Shown: positions 5,656 through 12,453 of the stretch, in pieces
Layout of the letters: each line of letters begins with the position of its first letter
How positions within the stretch are numbered: position 1 is the stretch's first letter
Assembly: GCA_904398675.1 (NCBI GenBank)
Contig: CAJFPI010000173.1
Location: 1 to 12,539, forward strand
DNA from: an uncultured Oscillospiraceae bacterium
Lineage (GTDB): Bacteria; Bacillota; Clostridia; Oscillospirales; Oscillospiraceae
Direction: 5' to 3'
Length of the DNA: 12,539 nt
The notes under the pieces: model-generated
What the model was told of the DNA's origin: nothing
Databases searched by the model: none
What the model saw: the letters and a program-made list of their open reading frames with translations, nothing else
Translations under genes and position numbers: made by a program

Positions 5656-7449
5656 CTACGGCTCTATGGGCAAGACCATGTCTCCCTCCAGCTGGCAGCG
5701 GATGGCGCTGACGGTCTCATTTTCATCCAGGAAATAGGTCACAACGCCGTTATCCCCGGCGCCATAGACAATCTGGGTGAGCTTTCCGTCCTCCATGGCC
5801 GCGTAGCCGTACTGCCCCATATGCCCTACATCACCGTAGAGCACCACTGCTTCGCCAACGCCATAGCCCGGCAGGGCGGTCTCATAGGCCCCCTGGACGG
5901 CAAAGCTGCGGATCACCTTCTCCGCGCTGTCCCCCACCTGGATGCCGTTGACGTTGACGGGGGCGGTCCCGTCAACGTAAAGTGCGCCGGCGGTCTCGAT
6001 CTGCTCTGTATAGCCCCCCGGGGTCCAGCCGCCCAGGATCACGCCCCCTTCATAGGTCACCACCCGGTAGACCTCCGCCCCCTCGTAGGTGGGGATCTCC
6101 TTTACCGATGTCGGCAGGCCCAGCCAGGCGCTGACAGTATTCTCCTGCAGCATCCGGAGGTTAAAGTATTCGCCGTTGATCCGCAGCTCCTCCACCAGGG
6201 GGCGGCTGTTGTCCGCCAGAAGGTCCGGCGCCCCGTCCCGAATCTCCTCATAGGATGTCCCCGTCCTCAGTTCCGGCGCCCACCGGATGGCCCGGACCGC
6301 CTCATCAAAGGCGGAGAAGTCAGCCGCGCCGCCCTGCTGCACCTCATCGCGCCAGGCTGCGCGGAAGGTGTCCAGGGGCGTCCCCAGGGCCTCGTCCACC
6401 ATCTCTGCGGTGATGTCCACCAGGTATTCATAGCCCCAGATGGGGCTCTGGAAGGAAAACCGCACTGTCTCCACCGCCTCCCAGGCGCTGATGATGAAGG
6501 CCGCGTCCTGCATCATGGCGGTGTAGTCATAGCTGTAGGTCTCCCCCGGCCCCAGCTCCGGCAGCAGGTAGCTGAGCTGGTAGACGCCGTATCCCGCCAC
6601 GGCGTACTTCCCGCTGGCGTCGTAGCAGGGGCGGAGGCAGTCGGTCTGGAGATTGCCGGGGCAGGTGGTGCCGGAGATATCGGCGGCGTAGGGGTAGAGA
6701 TCATCCGGCGGCGCATACCACTCCGCTGTCTCAATATCCGCGGTAAAGCGGATCTCCTCCACCTCACCCGCCTCGTTGAGATCGAATACCAGCCCGCCGC
6801 TGTCCACATAGCAGACGTAGTCCGGCTGCTCCCCGTCCATCACGAGATAGCCGTACCGGTAAATATCCTCCCGGTCATCATAGAGCCACCACACGGTTTC
6901 ACCGTTGTAGCTGGACCCCTGACGGGGCGTATCCATGCGGAAGGTGTTCAGCACCGTCTCCAGGGAGTCCCCCACCCGGATGCCGCAGACGGATACCTCC
7001 GGCGTCCCTGTGAGGCGGAATCCTCCTACCCACAGCAGATCCTCCCACAGCGTCCCCTCCAGGGCGCCCGCCAGCTCGTTTCCCCCGGCAAAGCGCAGCA
7101 CCACCGGCCGGTTTTCCAGGCTGTAGGTATAATAGCTGAGGTAGTTCCGGTTCCCCTCCGGGAGGTAGATCACCTCCTCCGCCTCGCCCAAAAGGTCAAA
7201 ATAACGGCCGGGCGTCAAAAAGTCCCGTGCCCCTGCCAGCAAATCCGTCGGCTCCAGGAACAGGGCGCCGTTGATATCCAGGAACCCCCTGTCAAAGGCC
7301 TCCTTCCCGTTGGGGACCAGCAGCTCCTCCAGGGGCAGTTTCTCCTCCCCCTCCTCCCCATTGTCCGTCCCGCTGTCCGGGGCGCTGCACGCTGCCGCCG
7401 CCAAAAGGCACACCGCCGCCACGATCCCCAGCATCCATCTGCGCCGCAT
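5656..7449 (-). CDS. Predicted lipoprotein with a duplicated domain, function unknown
   Basis: I do not recognise the family. From the ATG at 7449 (GAGGAGGGG upstream) the product has 597 residues. MRRRW and a hydrophobic stretch lead to LLAAAAC, a lipoprotein-type signal with Cys21 as the lipid-anchored residue, so the mature protein should sit on the outer face of the membrane. An acidic, disordered linker follows (PDSGTDNGEEGEE). Two parts look like copies of one module: VSVCGIRVGDSLETVLNTF (about 152-170) and VNVNGIQVGDSAEKVIRSF (about 498-516). Each is followed some 25 to 30 residues on by QYGY- or RYGY-type strands and a segment ending in L-N/D-E-x-E/G-x-V-x-x-I-R. Four Cys lie in the first half. 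The protein is rich in Tyr, Glu and Asp. A longer start at 7494 would bury the signal peptide. No convincing promoter was found upstream. Confidence 0.85.
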   Translation of the reverse strand: MRRRWMLGIVAAVCLLAAAACSAPDSGTDNGEEGEEKLPLEELLVPNGKEAFDRGFLDINGALFLEPTDLLAGARDFLTPGRYFDLLGEAEEVIYLPEGNRNYLSYYTYSLENRPVVLRFAGGNELAGALEGTLWEDLLWVGGFRLTGTPEVSVCGIRVGDSLETVLNTFRMDTPRQGSSYNGETVWWLYDDREDIYRYGYLVMDGEQPDYVCYVDSGGLVFDLNEAGEVEEIRFTADIETAEWYAPPDDLYPYAADISGTTCPGNLQTDCLRPCYDASGKYAVAGYGVYQLSYLLPELGPGETYSYDYTAMMQDAAFIISAWEAVETVRFSFQSPIWGYEYLVDITAEMVDEALGTPLDTFRAAWRDEVQQGGAADFSAFDEAVRAIRWAPELRTGTSYEEIRDGAPDLLADNSRPLVEELRINGEYFNLRMLQENTVSAWLGLPTSVKEIPTYEGAEVYRVVTYEGGVILGGWTPGGYTEQIETAGALYVDGTAPVNVNGIQVGDSAEKVIRSFAVQGAYETALPGYGVGEAVVLYGDVGHMGQYGYAAMEDGKLTQIVYGAGDNGVVTYFLDENETVSAIRCQLEGDMVLPIEP

Positions 7450-7637
7450 CCAAATCCCCTCCTCATCCATCAAGGAACACACGGCCTCCCTCATATGTCC
7501 GGGGCCTCCTGGCCATCCCGGCGCTGCTCTCCGCCAATGCCCCCTGCTGCTTTATCATTTTCGCCTGATTAGACGCATAGAAACTGCCATTTGTTCCGCC
7601 ATATTTCACATTTTCCTGTGCAGAAGGCACTTTTCTC

Positions 7638-7666
7638 TTGACAACTCACCTTTCTTCCCTTATAGT
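7638..7666 (+). promoter_or_regulatory. Consensus promoter of the marR-degV unit
   Basis: TTGACA (7638-7643) and TATAGT (7661-7666) are spaced by exactly 17 bases, giving a predicted start near 7673. This is one of the strongest promoters in the window. Confidence 0.88.
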
Positions 7667-7679
7667 TCATTTTATGAAC
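7665..7679 (+). promoter_or_regulatory. Candidate MarR operator
   Basis: GTTCATTTTATGAAC is a perfect inverted repeat (6-base arms, 3-base spacer) that begins inside the -10 box and covers the predicted transcription start. Its size and position are typical of autorepressing MarR proteins, and the regulator gene begins 18 bases later. Binding is inferred. Confidence 0.7.
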
Positions 7680-7697
7680 AAATCAGGAGGTGCTCCC

Positions 7698-8168
7698 ATG
7701 TCACAGCTGGGCGAGGATATCATTGCCGCGTGGATGCAGCTGATTGCCGCCATCGGGGACCGCTGGGTGGTGTCGGGACTTTCCTTTAATGAGGCGCTGG
7801 TCTGCAATCTGCTCTCCCGCAGGCGGGAGGACGGCGGCTGTCTCACCGCCAGCGAGCTGTGTGCCAAGACCAAGATCCTCAAGTCCCAGATGAACGCCAT
7901 CCTCCGCTCTCTGGAGGAGAAAGAAATCATTACCCGCACTCCCTCCGCCTTTGACCGGCGGGTGGTGGAGGTCCGGCTTCGGGAGGGCGGCGGCCCGGCC
8001 TATCTCGCCTCCCACACTCACACCCTGCGCATCGTTGACCAGCTGATCGCCTCCATGGGGGAGGAGAAGATCCGGACGCTGCTGCCGCTGCTGCATGAGG
8101 CGGCAGACACGCTGGAGGCCCTCTCTGCCGTTTCCCGGCATCCCCTTTCAGAGGCTGCGGAGAGCTGA
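7698..8168 (+). CDS. MarR-family transcriptional regulator
   Basis: The 156-residue protein has the size and layout of a MarR dimer: N-terminal helices (about 1-30), a winged helix (about 30-110) and C-terminal dimerisation helices. In the DNA-binding part, LTASELCAKTKILKSQMNAI corresponds to the helix pair that reads DNA, and ITRTPSAFDRRVVEVRL is the wing with its usual D-R-R-x-V sequence. The start is fixed by CAGGAGGTG ahead of the ATG at 7698. The longer frame back to 7638 would begin within the -35 box and is rejected. It lies upstream of a DegV fatty-acid-binding protein, so a role in lipid or fatty-acid control is possible but not shown. The family call is firm; the ligand is unknown. 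Confidence 0.9.
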   Translation: MSQLGEDIIAAWMQLIAAIGDRWVVSGLSFNEALVCNLLSRRREDGGCLTASELCAKTKILKSQMNAILRSLEEKEIITRTPSAFDRRVVEVRLREGGGPAYLASHTHTLRIVDQLIASMGEEKIRTLLPLLHEAADTLEALSAVSRHPLSEAAES

Positions 8169-8269
8169 TGGAAAAATCCCCAGAGGCATTCCACGCTTTT
8201 CTGCAGAGCGCAGGGAAGGTTCCATATGAACAGGCCCGCCTCCTTTGCCTCTTAACCCCAGGAAAATAA
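8168..8269 (+). CDS. Possible 33-residue ORF coupled to the marR stop
   Basis: The ATG overlaps the marR stop codon (TGATG), and a GGAGAG sequence lies five bases before it, an arrangement typical of translational coupling. The ORF encodes 33 residues, starting MEKSPEAFHAFLQ and ending LTPGK, with one Cys. The middle could be a short amphipathic helix. No family is recognised. It fills part of the 190-base gap between marR and degV, which is otherwise unexplained. A chance ORF of this length is quite possible, so confidence is low. Confidence 0.35.
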   Translation: MEKSPEAFHAFLQSAGKVPYEQARLLCLLTPGK

Positions 8270-8358
8270 CAGATTTGGCCTGCCGCCGGCCGCAACAGGC
8301 GGCGTCAGCATCCGCCGGAGGCAGTCTCCGCGGGATGCCGTCCATGATGGAGGTCCTT

Positions 8359-9204
8359 ATGGCGATCCGTATTATCACTGATTCCGCATCTGACCTGCCC
8401 GCCGACAAGGCAAAGCTGCGGCGGGTGACAAAAATTCCCATGAGCATCCACTTTGGCCCAGCCTCCTACTTTGACGGGGAAACCCTCTCCTGCGACGTAT
8501 TCTATCAGCTGCTCACTGCAGGGCAGCACCATCCCACCACCTCCCAGCCCACGCCGGAGGCGTTCCTTCAGGTATTTTCCGCCGCCCGGGACGCCGGGGA
8601 CAGCGTGGTCTGCATTCTCCTCTCCAGCGAGCTCAGCGGCACCTATCAGAGCGCTTTTATCGCCAGGCAGATGTGCGAATACGACGAAATCTATCTGGTG
8701 GATTCCCTCTCCGCCACCGGCGGCATGCAGATCCTGATCAACTATGCCTGCAAGCTGCGGGACAGCGGCCTGGATGCCGCCGGCATCGCAGCGGAGCTGG
8801 AGCGCCTCAAGGAGCGCATCCGCATCTTTGCCGTGGTGGATACCCTGGAGTATCTCCGCAAGGGCGGCCGCCTCTCCGCAGCCCAGGCCGCCATCGGCAC
8901 CGTCTCCCGGCTCAAGCCCATCATCGCCGTTCGCGAGGGGAAGGTTGCGGTGGCCTCCAAGGCCTTCGGCATCGGCGCCGCCACCAAGAGCCTCCTCAAG
9001 CTGCTGGCGGCAAATCCTGTGGACGACGTCTTCCCCTCCTACTTCCTCTACTCCAGCACCCCGGAAAAAAAGGAGGAGCTGATCCCCCTGCTGCGTCAGC
9101 AGAACCTCCTTCCCAGCCGCCTCCACGACTGCCAGATCGGCGCCACCATCGGCACCCATGTGGGACCGGGCGCCTTCGGCTTTGCCTATATCGCCAGGAA
9201 TTGA
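8359..9204 (+). CDS. DegV family fatty-acid-binding protein
   Basis: DegV/FakB proteins bind a fatty acid and, where a FakA kinase exists, present it for phosphorylation so that exogenous fatty acids enter phospholipid synthesis. The 281-residue product shows the family marks in order: DSASDLP at 8-14, TTSQPTP at 60-66, SSELSGTYQSA at 89-99, LEYLRKGGRLS in the middle, LKPIIAVREGKV after it, and IGTHVGPGAFG at 264-274. The start is set by GGAGG seven bases before the ATG; earlier in-frame ATGs (8245, 8335, 8344, 8347) lack a good ribosome site. No fakA-like gene is in the window, so the kinase partner, if any, is elsewhere. The gene lies downstream of marR on the same strand and is followed by a strong terminator. 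The family is certain; the lipid it binds is not. Confidence 0.95.
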   Translation: MAIRIITDSASDLPADKAKLRRVTKIPMSIHFGPASYFDGETLSCDVFYQLLTAGQHHPTTSQPTPEAFLQVFSAARDAGDSVVCILLSSELSGTYQSAFIARQMCEYDEIYLVDSLSATGGMQILINYACKLRDSGLDAAGIAAELERLKERIRIFAVVDTLEYLRKGGRLSAAQAAIGTVSRLKPIIAVREGKVAVASKAFGIGAATKSLLKLLAANPVDDVFPSYFLYSSTPEKKEELIPLLRQQNLLPSRLHDCQIGATIGTHVGPGAFGFAYIARN

Positions 9205-9208
9205 CCGC

Positions 9209-9234
9209 CGCCCCGGACATTGCTGTCCGGGGCG
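9209..9234 (+). repeat. GC-rich hairpin just after degV
   Basis: CGCCCCGGACA and TGTCCGGGGCG are exact complements around TTGC, starting five bases past the degV stop. No T-run follows, so it is not a standard terminator. It could protect the 3' end of the mRNA or form a pause site. Confidence 0.55.
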
Positions 9235-9291
9235 CAGTTGTAAAACGGCAGGGCCGGTTTTTCTCGGAGATCCCGCCTACCCTTTATAAAG

Positions 9292-9335
9292 GATGCCCCT
9301 TTCAGGGGCTGTATCCCTGGAAGGGGCATCTTTTT
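9292..9335 (+). terminator. Terminator of degV
   Basis: GATGCCCCTTTCAGGG pairs with CCCTGGAAGGGGCATC (16 pairs, one of them T-G) around GCTGTAT and runs directly into TTTTT (9331-9335). The minus strand lacks a T-run, so it acts on the plus strand. Confidence 0.92.
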
Positions 9336-9391
9336 ATCGTTTCCCGGAGATGCGCACAGCGCGGTGGAAACCATTTCCTGTGAAAGACCCG

Positions 9392-9427
9392 TTGCAGATT
9401 TTTCCCTCCCTGGTATAATAATACCAG
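9392..9427 (+). promoter_or_regulatory. Promoter of the S41 protease gene with an inverted repeat over the -10
   Basis: TTGCAG (9392-9397) and a perfect TATAAT (9414-9419) are 16 bases apart. The -10 lies inside the exact inverted repeat CTGGTATAATAATACCAG (9410-9427, 7-base arms). A protein bound there would block RNA polymerase, so this is a candidate operator; no regulator is identified. Confidence 0.75.
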
Positions 9428-9492
9428 CTACCAACGATGCCGCCCGGCCTCTTTAGGCCCGGGATGGAACACACGGAAAGGAGACTTCACCT

Positions 9493-11376
9493 ATGATGCG
9501 ACGACTGCTGCGGCAAATCCTGGCCCTGGTCTGCACCGCCCTCCTGCTCCTCACCTCCGCCTCGGCGCTGACCGTGGACCAGGCGCTGACGCTGCTGGAC
9601 GAGCTGTATGTCAACCCCATCCCGGAGGAGGCCCGCCAGGCCCAGTCCCTGGATGCGCTGCTGGAGATCCTGGGGGATCCCTACACAGAGTATATGACGG
9701 CGGAGGAGTATCAGCAGTTCCTCCGCGATGTGGAGCAGAACACCTCCTTTGTGGGCGTCGGACTGGAGCTGACGCTGGCGGAGGAGGGGGCAAACGTGGT
9801 CTCCGTCATTGCCGGCAGCGGCGCGGAGGCGGCGGGACTCCGCCCGGGGGACGTCCTTCTGGAGATAGAGGGCGAATCCTGTGCCGGTTTTACCCTGGAC
9901 GATCTCTCCGGCGCGCTCATGGGCGAGGAGGGGACCTATGTGTCCGTCACCGTACGCCGGGGGGAGGAGCAGCTCTCCTTCCGCATCCGGCGGCAGCCTG
10001 TGGAGGTGCATAACACCACTGCCACCGTCCTTGACGGCGGCATCGGCTATCTCGACTGCCGCTCCTTCGGCCAGGACACGGGGGACTATGTCCGGGAGGG
10101 ATTGGAGACCTATGACGGCGACGTACATATCTGGATGCTGGATCTCCGCAGCAACACCGGCGGCGTCACCACCGCCGCCGTGGAGACTGCCGGCGCCTTT
10201 ACCGGCGGCGGCATCCTCCTGCGCATGCGGGACAAGGACGGCCGCTACGCCTATGGGTGGTACGGGGAGGATCCGTCCACAGAGCAGAATCTGATCCTCC
10301 TCACCGATTCCTATACCGCCAGCGCCTCGGAGATCGTGGCCTCCGCCATCCGGGACACCCGCCGGGGCATCTCCGTCGGCACCCGGACCTACGGCAAGGG
10401 GGTGGCCCAGTCGGTTCTGGACGAGACCAACAGCCCCTATTTTGACGGCGACGCCTTCAAGATTACCTCCGACCGGTTCTACTCCGCCGACGGCAACACC
10501 ACCGACGCCATCGGCGTCATCTCCACCCTGCTTGTCATTCCGTCGGACACGGAGGCCGTGGCCCTGCTGCTGTGTGAAGAGGACCCGGGGGAGGAAAACT
10601 GCGACGGCTGGCTGCGGCTGCGCCTTGTGGGGCATGATTTCTATGTCAATGCCGCCGCGGCGGCAGAGGAGTCGGCCGTCACCCTCCGGGCGCTGCTGGG
10701 GGCGCTGGCTCCGGACGTGGAGCTGTCCCTGGGGACAGCGGAGGGATGGAGGGACATCACCACCGCCCAGGCAGTGGAGCTGTTTGACGCGGCGGGGGAC
10801 AGCCGCTGGTTCACCGACGTGGCGGACAGCCCCTATGCCGACGCCATCAACACCCTGGCCACCTACGACATCCTCCGGGGCAGCGGCAGCGGCGCCTTCT
10901 ATCCAGAGGACACCATAACCCGGGCGGAGGTCTGCTCCATGCTGGCCCAGGCGCTCGGCATCTACACCAGCGGCGGCAACCCCTTCACCGATGTGACAAG
11001 CCAGTGGTACGCCTCCGCCGTGGGGGATATGGCCCGGATGGGCTTTGTAGAGGGGGTAGGCGGCGGGCGCTTTGCCCCGGAGGAGACCATGTCCTGCCAG
11101 CAGTTCATCACCATTATGGGCAGGCTTGCCGCCTTTCTCAACACAGAGGCCTATGAATTTTCCCAGGACCCGCCGGTTCTGGACGCGGGGGTGCCGGGCG
11201 GCTATGCCCCCTGGGCCGTGGATTCCCTCCTGCTGCTGACGGACTTTGTGATGGATGAAAACAGCAGCGCCGTATCTCTCCTGGAATCCCTGGATCCGGA
11301 GGCTCCCATCCTCCGGGAGGAGGCCGCCGCCATCCTCTATCATGTGCTGACCGGCCTGGGCCTCCTGGTATACTAA
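9493..11376 (+). CDS. Exported S41 (CtpB-like) carboxyl-terminal processing protease with PDZ and SLH repeats
   Basis: The 627-residue protein begins with a signal peptide (MMRRLLRQ, then a hydrophobic core ending near SASA at 22-25). A PDZ domain spans about 85-165 (FVGVGLEL, GLRPGDVLLEIEG). The S41 protease core (about 175-350) contains DLRSNTGG at 217-224. Ser277 in TASASEI, Lys302 in YGKG and Gln306 have the same 25- and 4-residue spacing as the B. subtilis CtpB triad, so it should be active. Residues about 373-415 faintly resemble a copper-amine-oxidase N-terminal-type repeat. The tail holds S-layer-homology repeats: WFTDVADSPYADAI (439 on), FTDVTSQWYASAV (498 on) and a degenerate third with YAPWAVDSLL (571 on). 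SLH repeats would anchor the protease in the cell wall. AAAGGAG precedes the ATG; the second ATG (9496) is an equal alternative start. Confidence 0.93.
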   Translation: MMRRLLRQILALVCTALLLLTSASALTVDQALTLLDELYVNPIPEEARQAQSLDALLEILGDPYTEYMTAEEYQQFLRDVEQNTSFVGVGLELTLAEEGANVVSVIAGSGAEAAGLRPGDVLLEIEGESCAGFTLDDLSGALMGEEGTYVSVTVRRGEEQLSFRIRRQPVEVHNTTATVLDGGIGYLDCRSFGQDTGDYVREGLETYDGDVHIWMLDLRSNTGGVTTAAVETAGAFTGGGILLRMRDKDGRYAYGWYGEDPSTEQNLILLTDSYTASASEIVASAIRDTRRGISVGTRTYGKGVAQSVLDETNSPYFDGDAFKITSDRFYSADGNTTDAIGVISTLLVIPSDTEAVALLLCEEDPGEENCDGWLRLRLVGHDFYVNAAAAAEESAVTLRALLGALAPDVELSLGTAEGWRDITTAQAVELFDAAGDSRWFTDVADSPYADAINTLATYDILRGSGSGAFYPEDTITRAEVCSMLAQALGIYTSGGNPFTDVTSQWYASAVGDMARMGFVEGVGGGRFAPEETMSCQQFITIMGRLAAFLNTEAYEFSQDPPVLDAGVPGGYAPWAVDSLLLLTDFVMDENSSAVSLLESLDPEAPILREEAAAILYHVLTGLGLLVY

Positions 11377-11469
11377 GAGGCAGTCGGCAGGGCAGTTTCC
11401 TTTGCTTTCCGATGGGGAATAGGAAGTTTCCCGGCGCAGGCCCTGCAGCAAAACAAGCTATCATGACTT

Positions 11470-11500
11470 TTTCGGGGCGCACAGCGCCCCGAAATTTTTT
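11470..11500 (+). terminator. Terminator of the S41 protease gene
   Basis: TTTCGGGGCGC and GCGCCCCGAAA form 11 exact pairs around ACA, directly followed by TTTTTT (11495-11500). It ends 124 bases after the protease stop. Nothing gene-like was seen in the bases between. Confidence 0.92.
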
Positions 11501-11512
11501 GCCGTGCCCCCC

Positions 11513-11541
11513 TTGACAGCTCCCTCTGCATCTGCTAACAT
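11513..11541 (+). promoter_or_regulatory. Promoter upstream of the XRE/membrane-protein pair
   Basis: TTGACA (11513-11518) and TAACAT (11536-11541) are 17 bases apart. The -10 runs into the first palindromic operator. It is about 260 bases from the gene it most likely serves, with the hairpin-rich element in between. Confidence 0.7.
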
Positions 11542-11573
11542 GAAGTTACCTTCACATGAAATTTCCTTCATGT
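11538..11573 (+). promoter_or_regulatory. Two overlapping operator copies (ACATGAAG-N4-CTTCATGT type)
   Basis: Copy 1 is ACATGAAG-TTAC-CTTCACAT (11538-11557) and copy 2 is ACATGAAA-TTTC-CTTCATGT (11554-11573). They share four bases, and their centres are 16 bases apart. Each departs slightly from the perfect third copy at 11759. Copy 1 overlaps the -10. They are likely binding sites of the XRE protein encoded at 11799; binding is inferred. Confidence 0.7.
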
Positions 11574-11758
11574 CAGACTTTTTTGCAGCCTGAAAAATGC
11601 CGTTACTTACCCGCGGCCCAGCCGCGGACAAGTCCTCGCTGCGCTCGCCCCACGCCTTGCGCGGCAAGGCTTTGGGGGGCATTTGATCCCATTCGAGGCG
11701 GGCTTTGCCCCCTCGAGCTCCCCCTTTTTGCGACTGAAGAGAGTTCTTTGACACGATG
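11574..11758. repeat. GC-rich hairpin-rich intergenic element, probable dispersed repeat
   Basis: This 185-base stretch has no supported gene. It holds three hairpins: CCGCGGC-CCA-GCCGCGG (11611-11627), GCCTTGC-GCG-GCAAGGC (11654-11670), and CGAGG-c-GGGC-TTT-GCCC-CCTCG with one bulged base (11694-11715). Near its ends two similar stretches occur, CTTTTTTGCAGCCTGAA and CTTTTTGCGACTGAA. Its base pattern differs from the coding DNA around it and is of the kind I recall as repeated intergenic DNA in Oscillospiraceae. With one copy in the window, repetition cannot be shown here. It separates the promoter from the gene. Confidence 0.5.
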
Positions 11759-11778
11759 ACATGAAGTTTCCTTCATGT
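11759..11778 (+). promoter_or_regulatory. Third, perfect operator copy next to the XRE gene
   Basis: ACATGAAGTTTCCTTCATGT is an exact inverted repeat (8-base arms, TTTC spacer). It ends five bases before the AAAGGGAG ribosome site of the XRE gene. A TTGACA at 11748-11753 lies just upstream, but no matching -10 was found. The site could be an operator acting as a roadblock, or part of a second weak promoter. Confidence 0.75.
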
Positions 11779-11798
11779 GTCACGAAAGGGAGTGGGAC

Positions 11799-12029
11799 AT
11801 GAAAAACCGGGTAAAAGAGTTCCGCGCTCTGGCGGGGCTGACCCAGCAGCAGCTGGCAGACCGCGTCCACGTGACCGCGCGGACGATCATTTCCATCGAG
11901 AAGGGGCAGTACAGCCCCTCCCTCCTCCTGGCCTACCGCATCGCCCTGGCGCTGGAGGCGCCCATGGAGACGCTGTACTGTCTGGAGGAAAACAAGCAGC
12001 AGGAGGATCAGCAGTATGAAGATCTATAA
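11799..12029 (+). CDS. Small XRE-family HTH repressor
   Basis: The 76-residue protein is essentially one helix-turn-helix domain. LTQQQLADRVHVTARTIISIEKGQYSPSL (residues 16-44) is the classic XRE/Cro arrangement, followed by YRIALALEAPMETLYCLEE, the usual fourth and fifth helices. The C-terminal tail is Glu/Gln-rich. The ATG follows AAAGGGAG; the upstream ATG at 11775 lies within the operator and lacks a ribosome site. The stop lies 14 bases inside the next gene, so the two are co-translated. Such short XRE proteins paired with a small membrane protein are common in Firmicutes and archaea, and often autoregulate. The three palindromes upstream fit autorepression. Confidence 0.92.
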   Translation: MKNRVKEFRALAGLTQQQLADRVHVTARTIISIEKGQYSPSLLLAYRIALALEAPMETLYCLEENKQQEDQQYEDL

Positions 12030-12447
12030 CAAAAAGGGGCTCCTCTGGGGGATCGTCTGGACCGCCGCCGGAGCCTTCTGCCTCTATCGGGATGTGGCGG
12101 ACGCCAGCAGCTTTCTCCCCCAGCAGATCAAATCCGTCGTCCTGTCCCTCATCATGCTGGCCGTGGGGGTCACCGGCTTTGTCCGGGCCTTCTCCAAAAA
12201 GGCCTCCAGGGAGGACAAGGTGGCGGACCAGGACGAGCGCAGCCGCCTGGTCCGGCTCAAGACCTCGGCCCGGACTCTGAGCATCCTCATGTGGGTGCAG
12301 CTGGGGGCCATGGTGCTGGGGCTTTTGGCCTATGTCTTTACGGAGGATCTGGTGTGGGGCTGCCTGTTTTTGTTCTCCGGATTGACCATCACCCTGGAGA
12401 CTATAGTCTCCATCGCCGCGGCCGTGTACTATGAGCGGCGGGAATAG
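12016..12447 (+). CDS. Small integral membrane protein, partner of the XRE repressor
   Basis: The 143-residue protein has about four hydrophobic segments: roughly residues 8-24, 37-58, 88-107 and 112-137. A charged loop (about 60-85, rich in Lys, Asp, Glu and Arg) lies between the second and third. It ends in YERRE. The ATG has AGGAGG upstream, located inside the XRE coding region, with a 14-base overlap that implies coupled translation. It resembles the DUF2178-type membrane proteins often found next to short XRE regulators, but that family name is given from general resemblance only. No catalytic motif is visible. It may sense envelope state or modulate the repressor; this is inference. Confidence 0.85.
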   Translation: MKIYNKKGLLWGIVWTAAGAFCLYRDVADASSFLPQQIKSVVLSLIMLAVGVTGFVRAFSKKASREDKVADQDERSRLVRLKTSARTLSILMWVQLGAMVLGLLAYVFTEDLVWGCLFLFSGLTITLETIVSIAAAVYYERRE

Positions 12448-12453
12448 GGCGCT

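Noticed and set aside
5821..7572. 583-codon plus-strand open frame opposite the lipoprotein gene
   Set aside because: The minus-strand product has a ribosome site and a lipoprotein signal; this frame has neither, and its composition is that of an antisense shadow.
9487..11451. 654-codon minus-strand open frame opposite the S41 protease
   Set aside because: The plus strand encodes a complete protease with all motifs, its own promoter and a terminator. The minus frame is His/Gly/Gln-rich and lacks recognisable features.
11748..11776. Second promoter using TTGACA at 11748
   Set aside because: The hexamer at the 17-base spacing is CTTCAT, a poor -10 box, and no better one is near. It was kept only as a remark on the operator.
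11538..11778. CRISPR array or target-site duplication from the repeated ACATGAAG palindromes
   Set aside because: There are only three imperfect copies with unequal spacing and no cas genes. Copies overlapping a -10 and flanking a ribosome site fit operators better, and 20 bases is long for a target duplication.
11461..11870. Small ORFs on both strands through the hairpin-rich element (for example 11556-11759 plus, 11461-11754 and 11607-11870 minus)
   Set aside because: They lack ribosome sites, cross the terminator or operators, and have low-complexity Arg/Gly/Pro/Ala sequence. They are most likely open by chance in repeat DNA.
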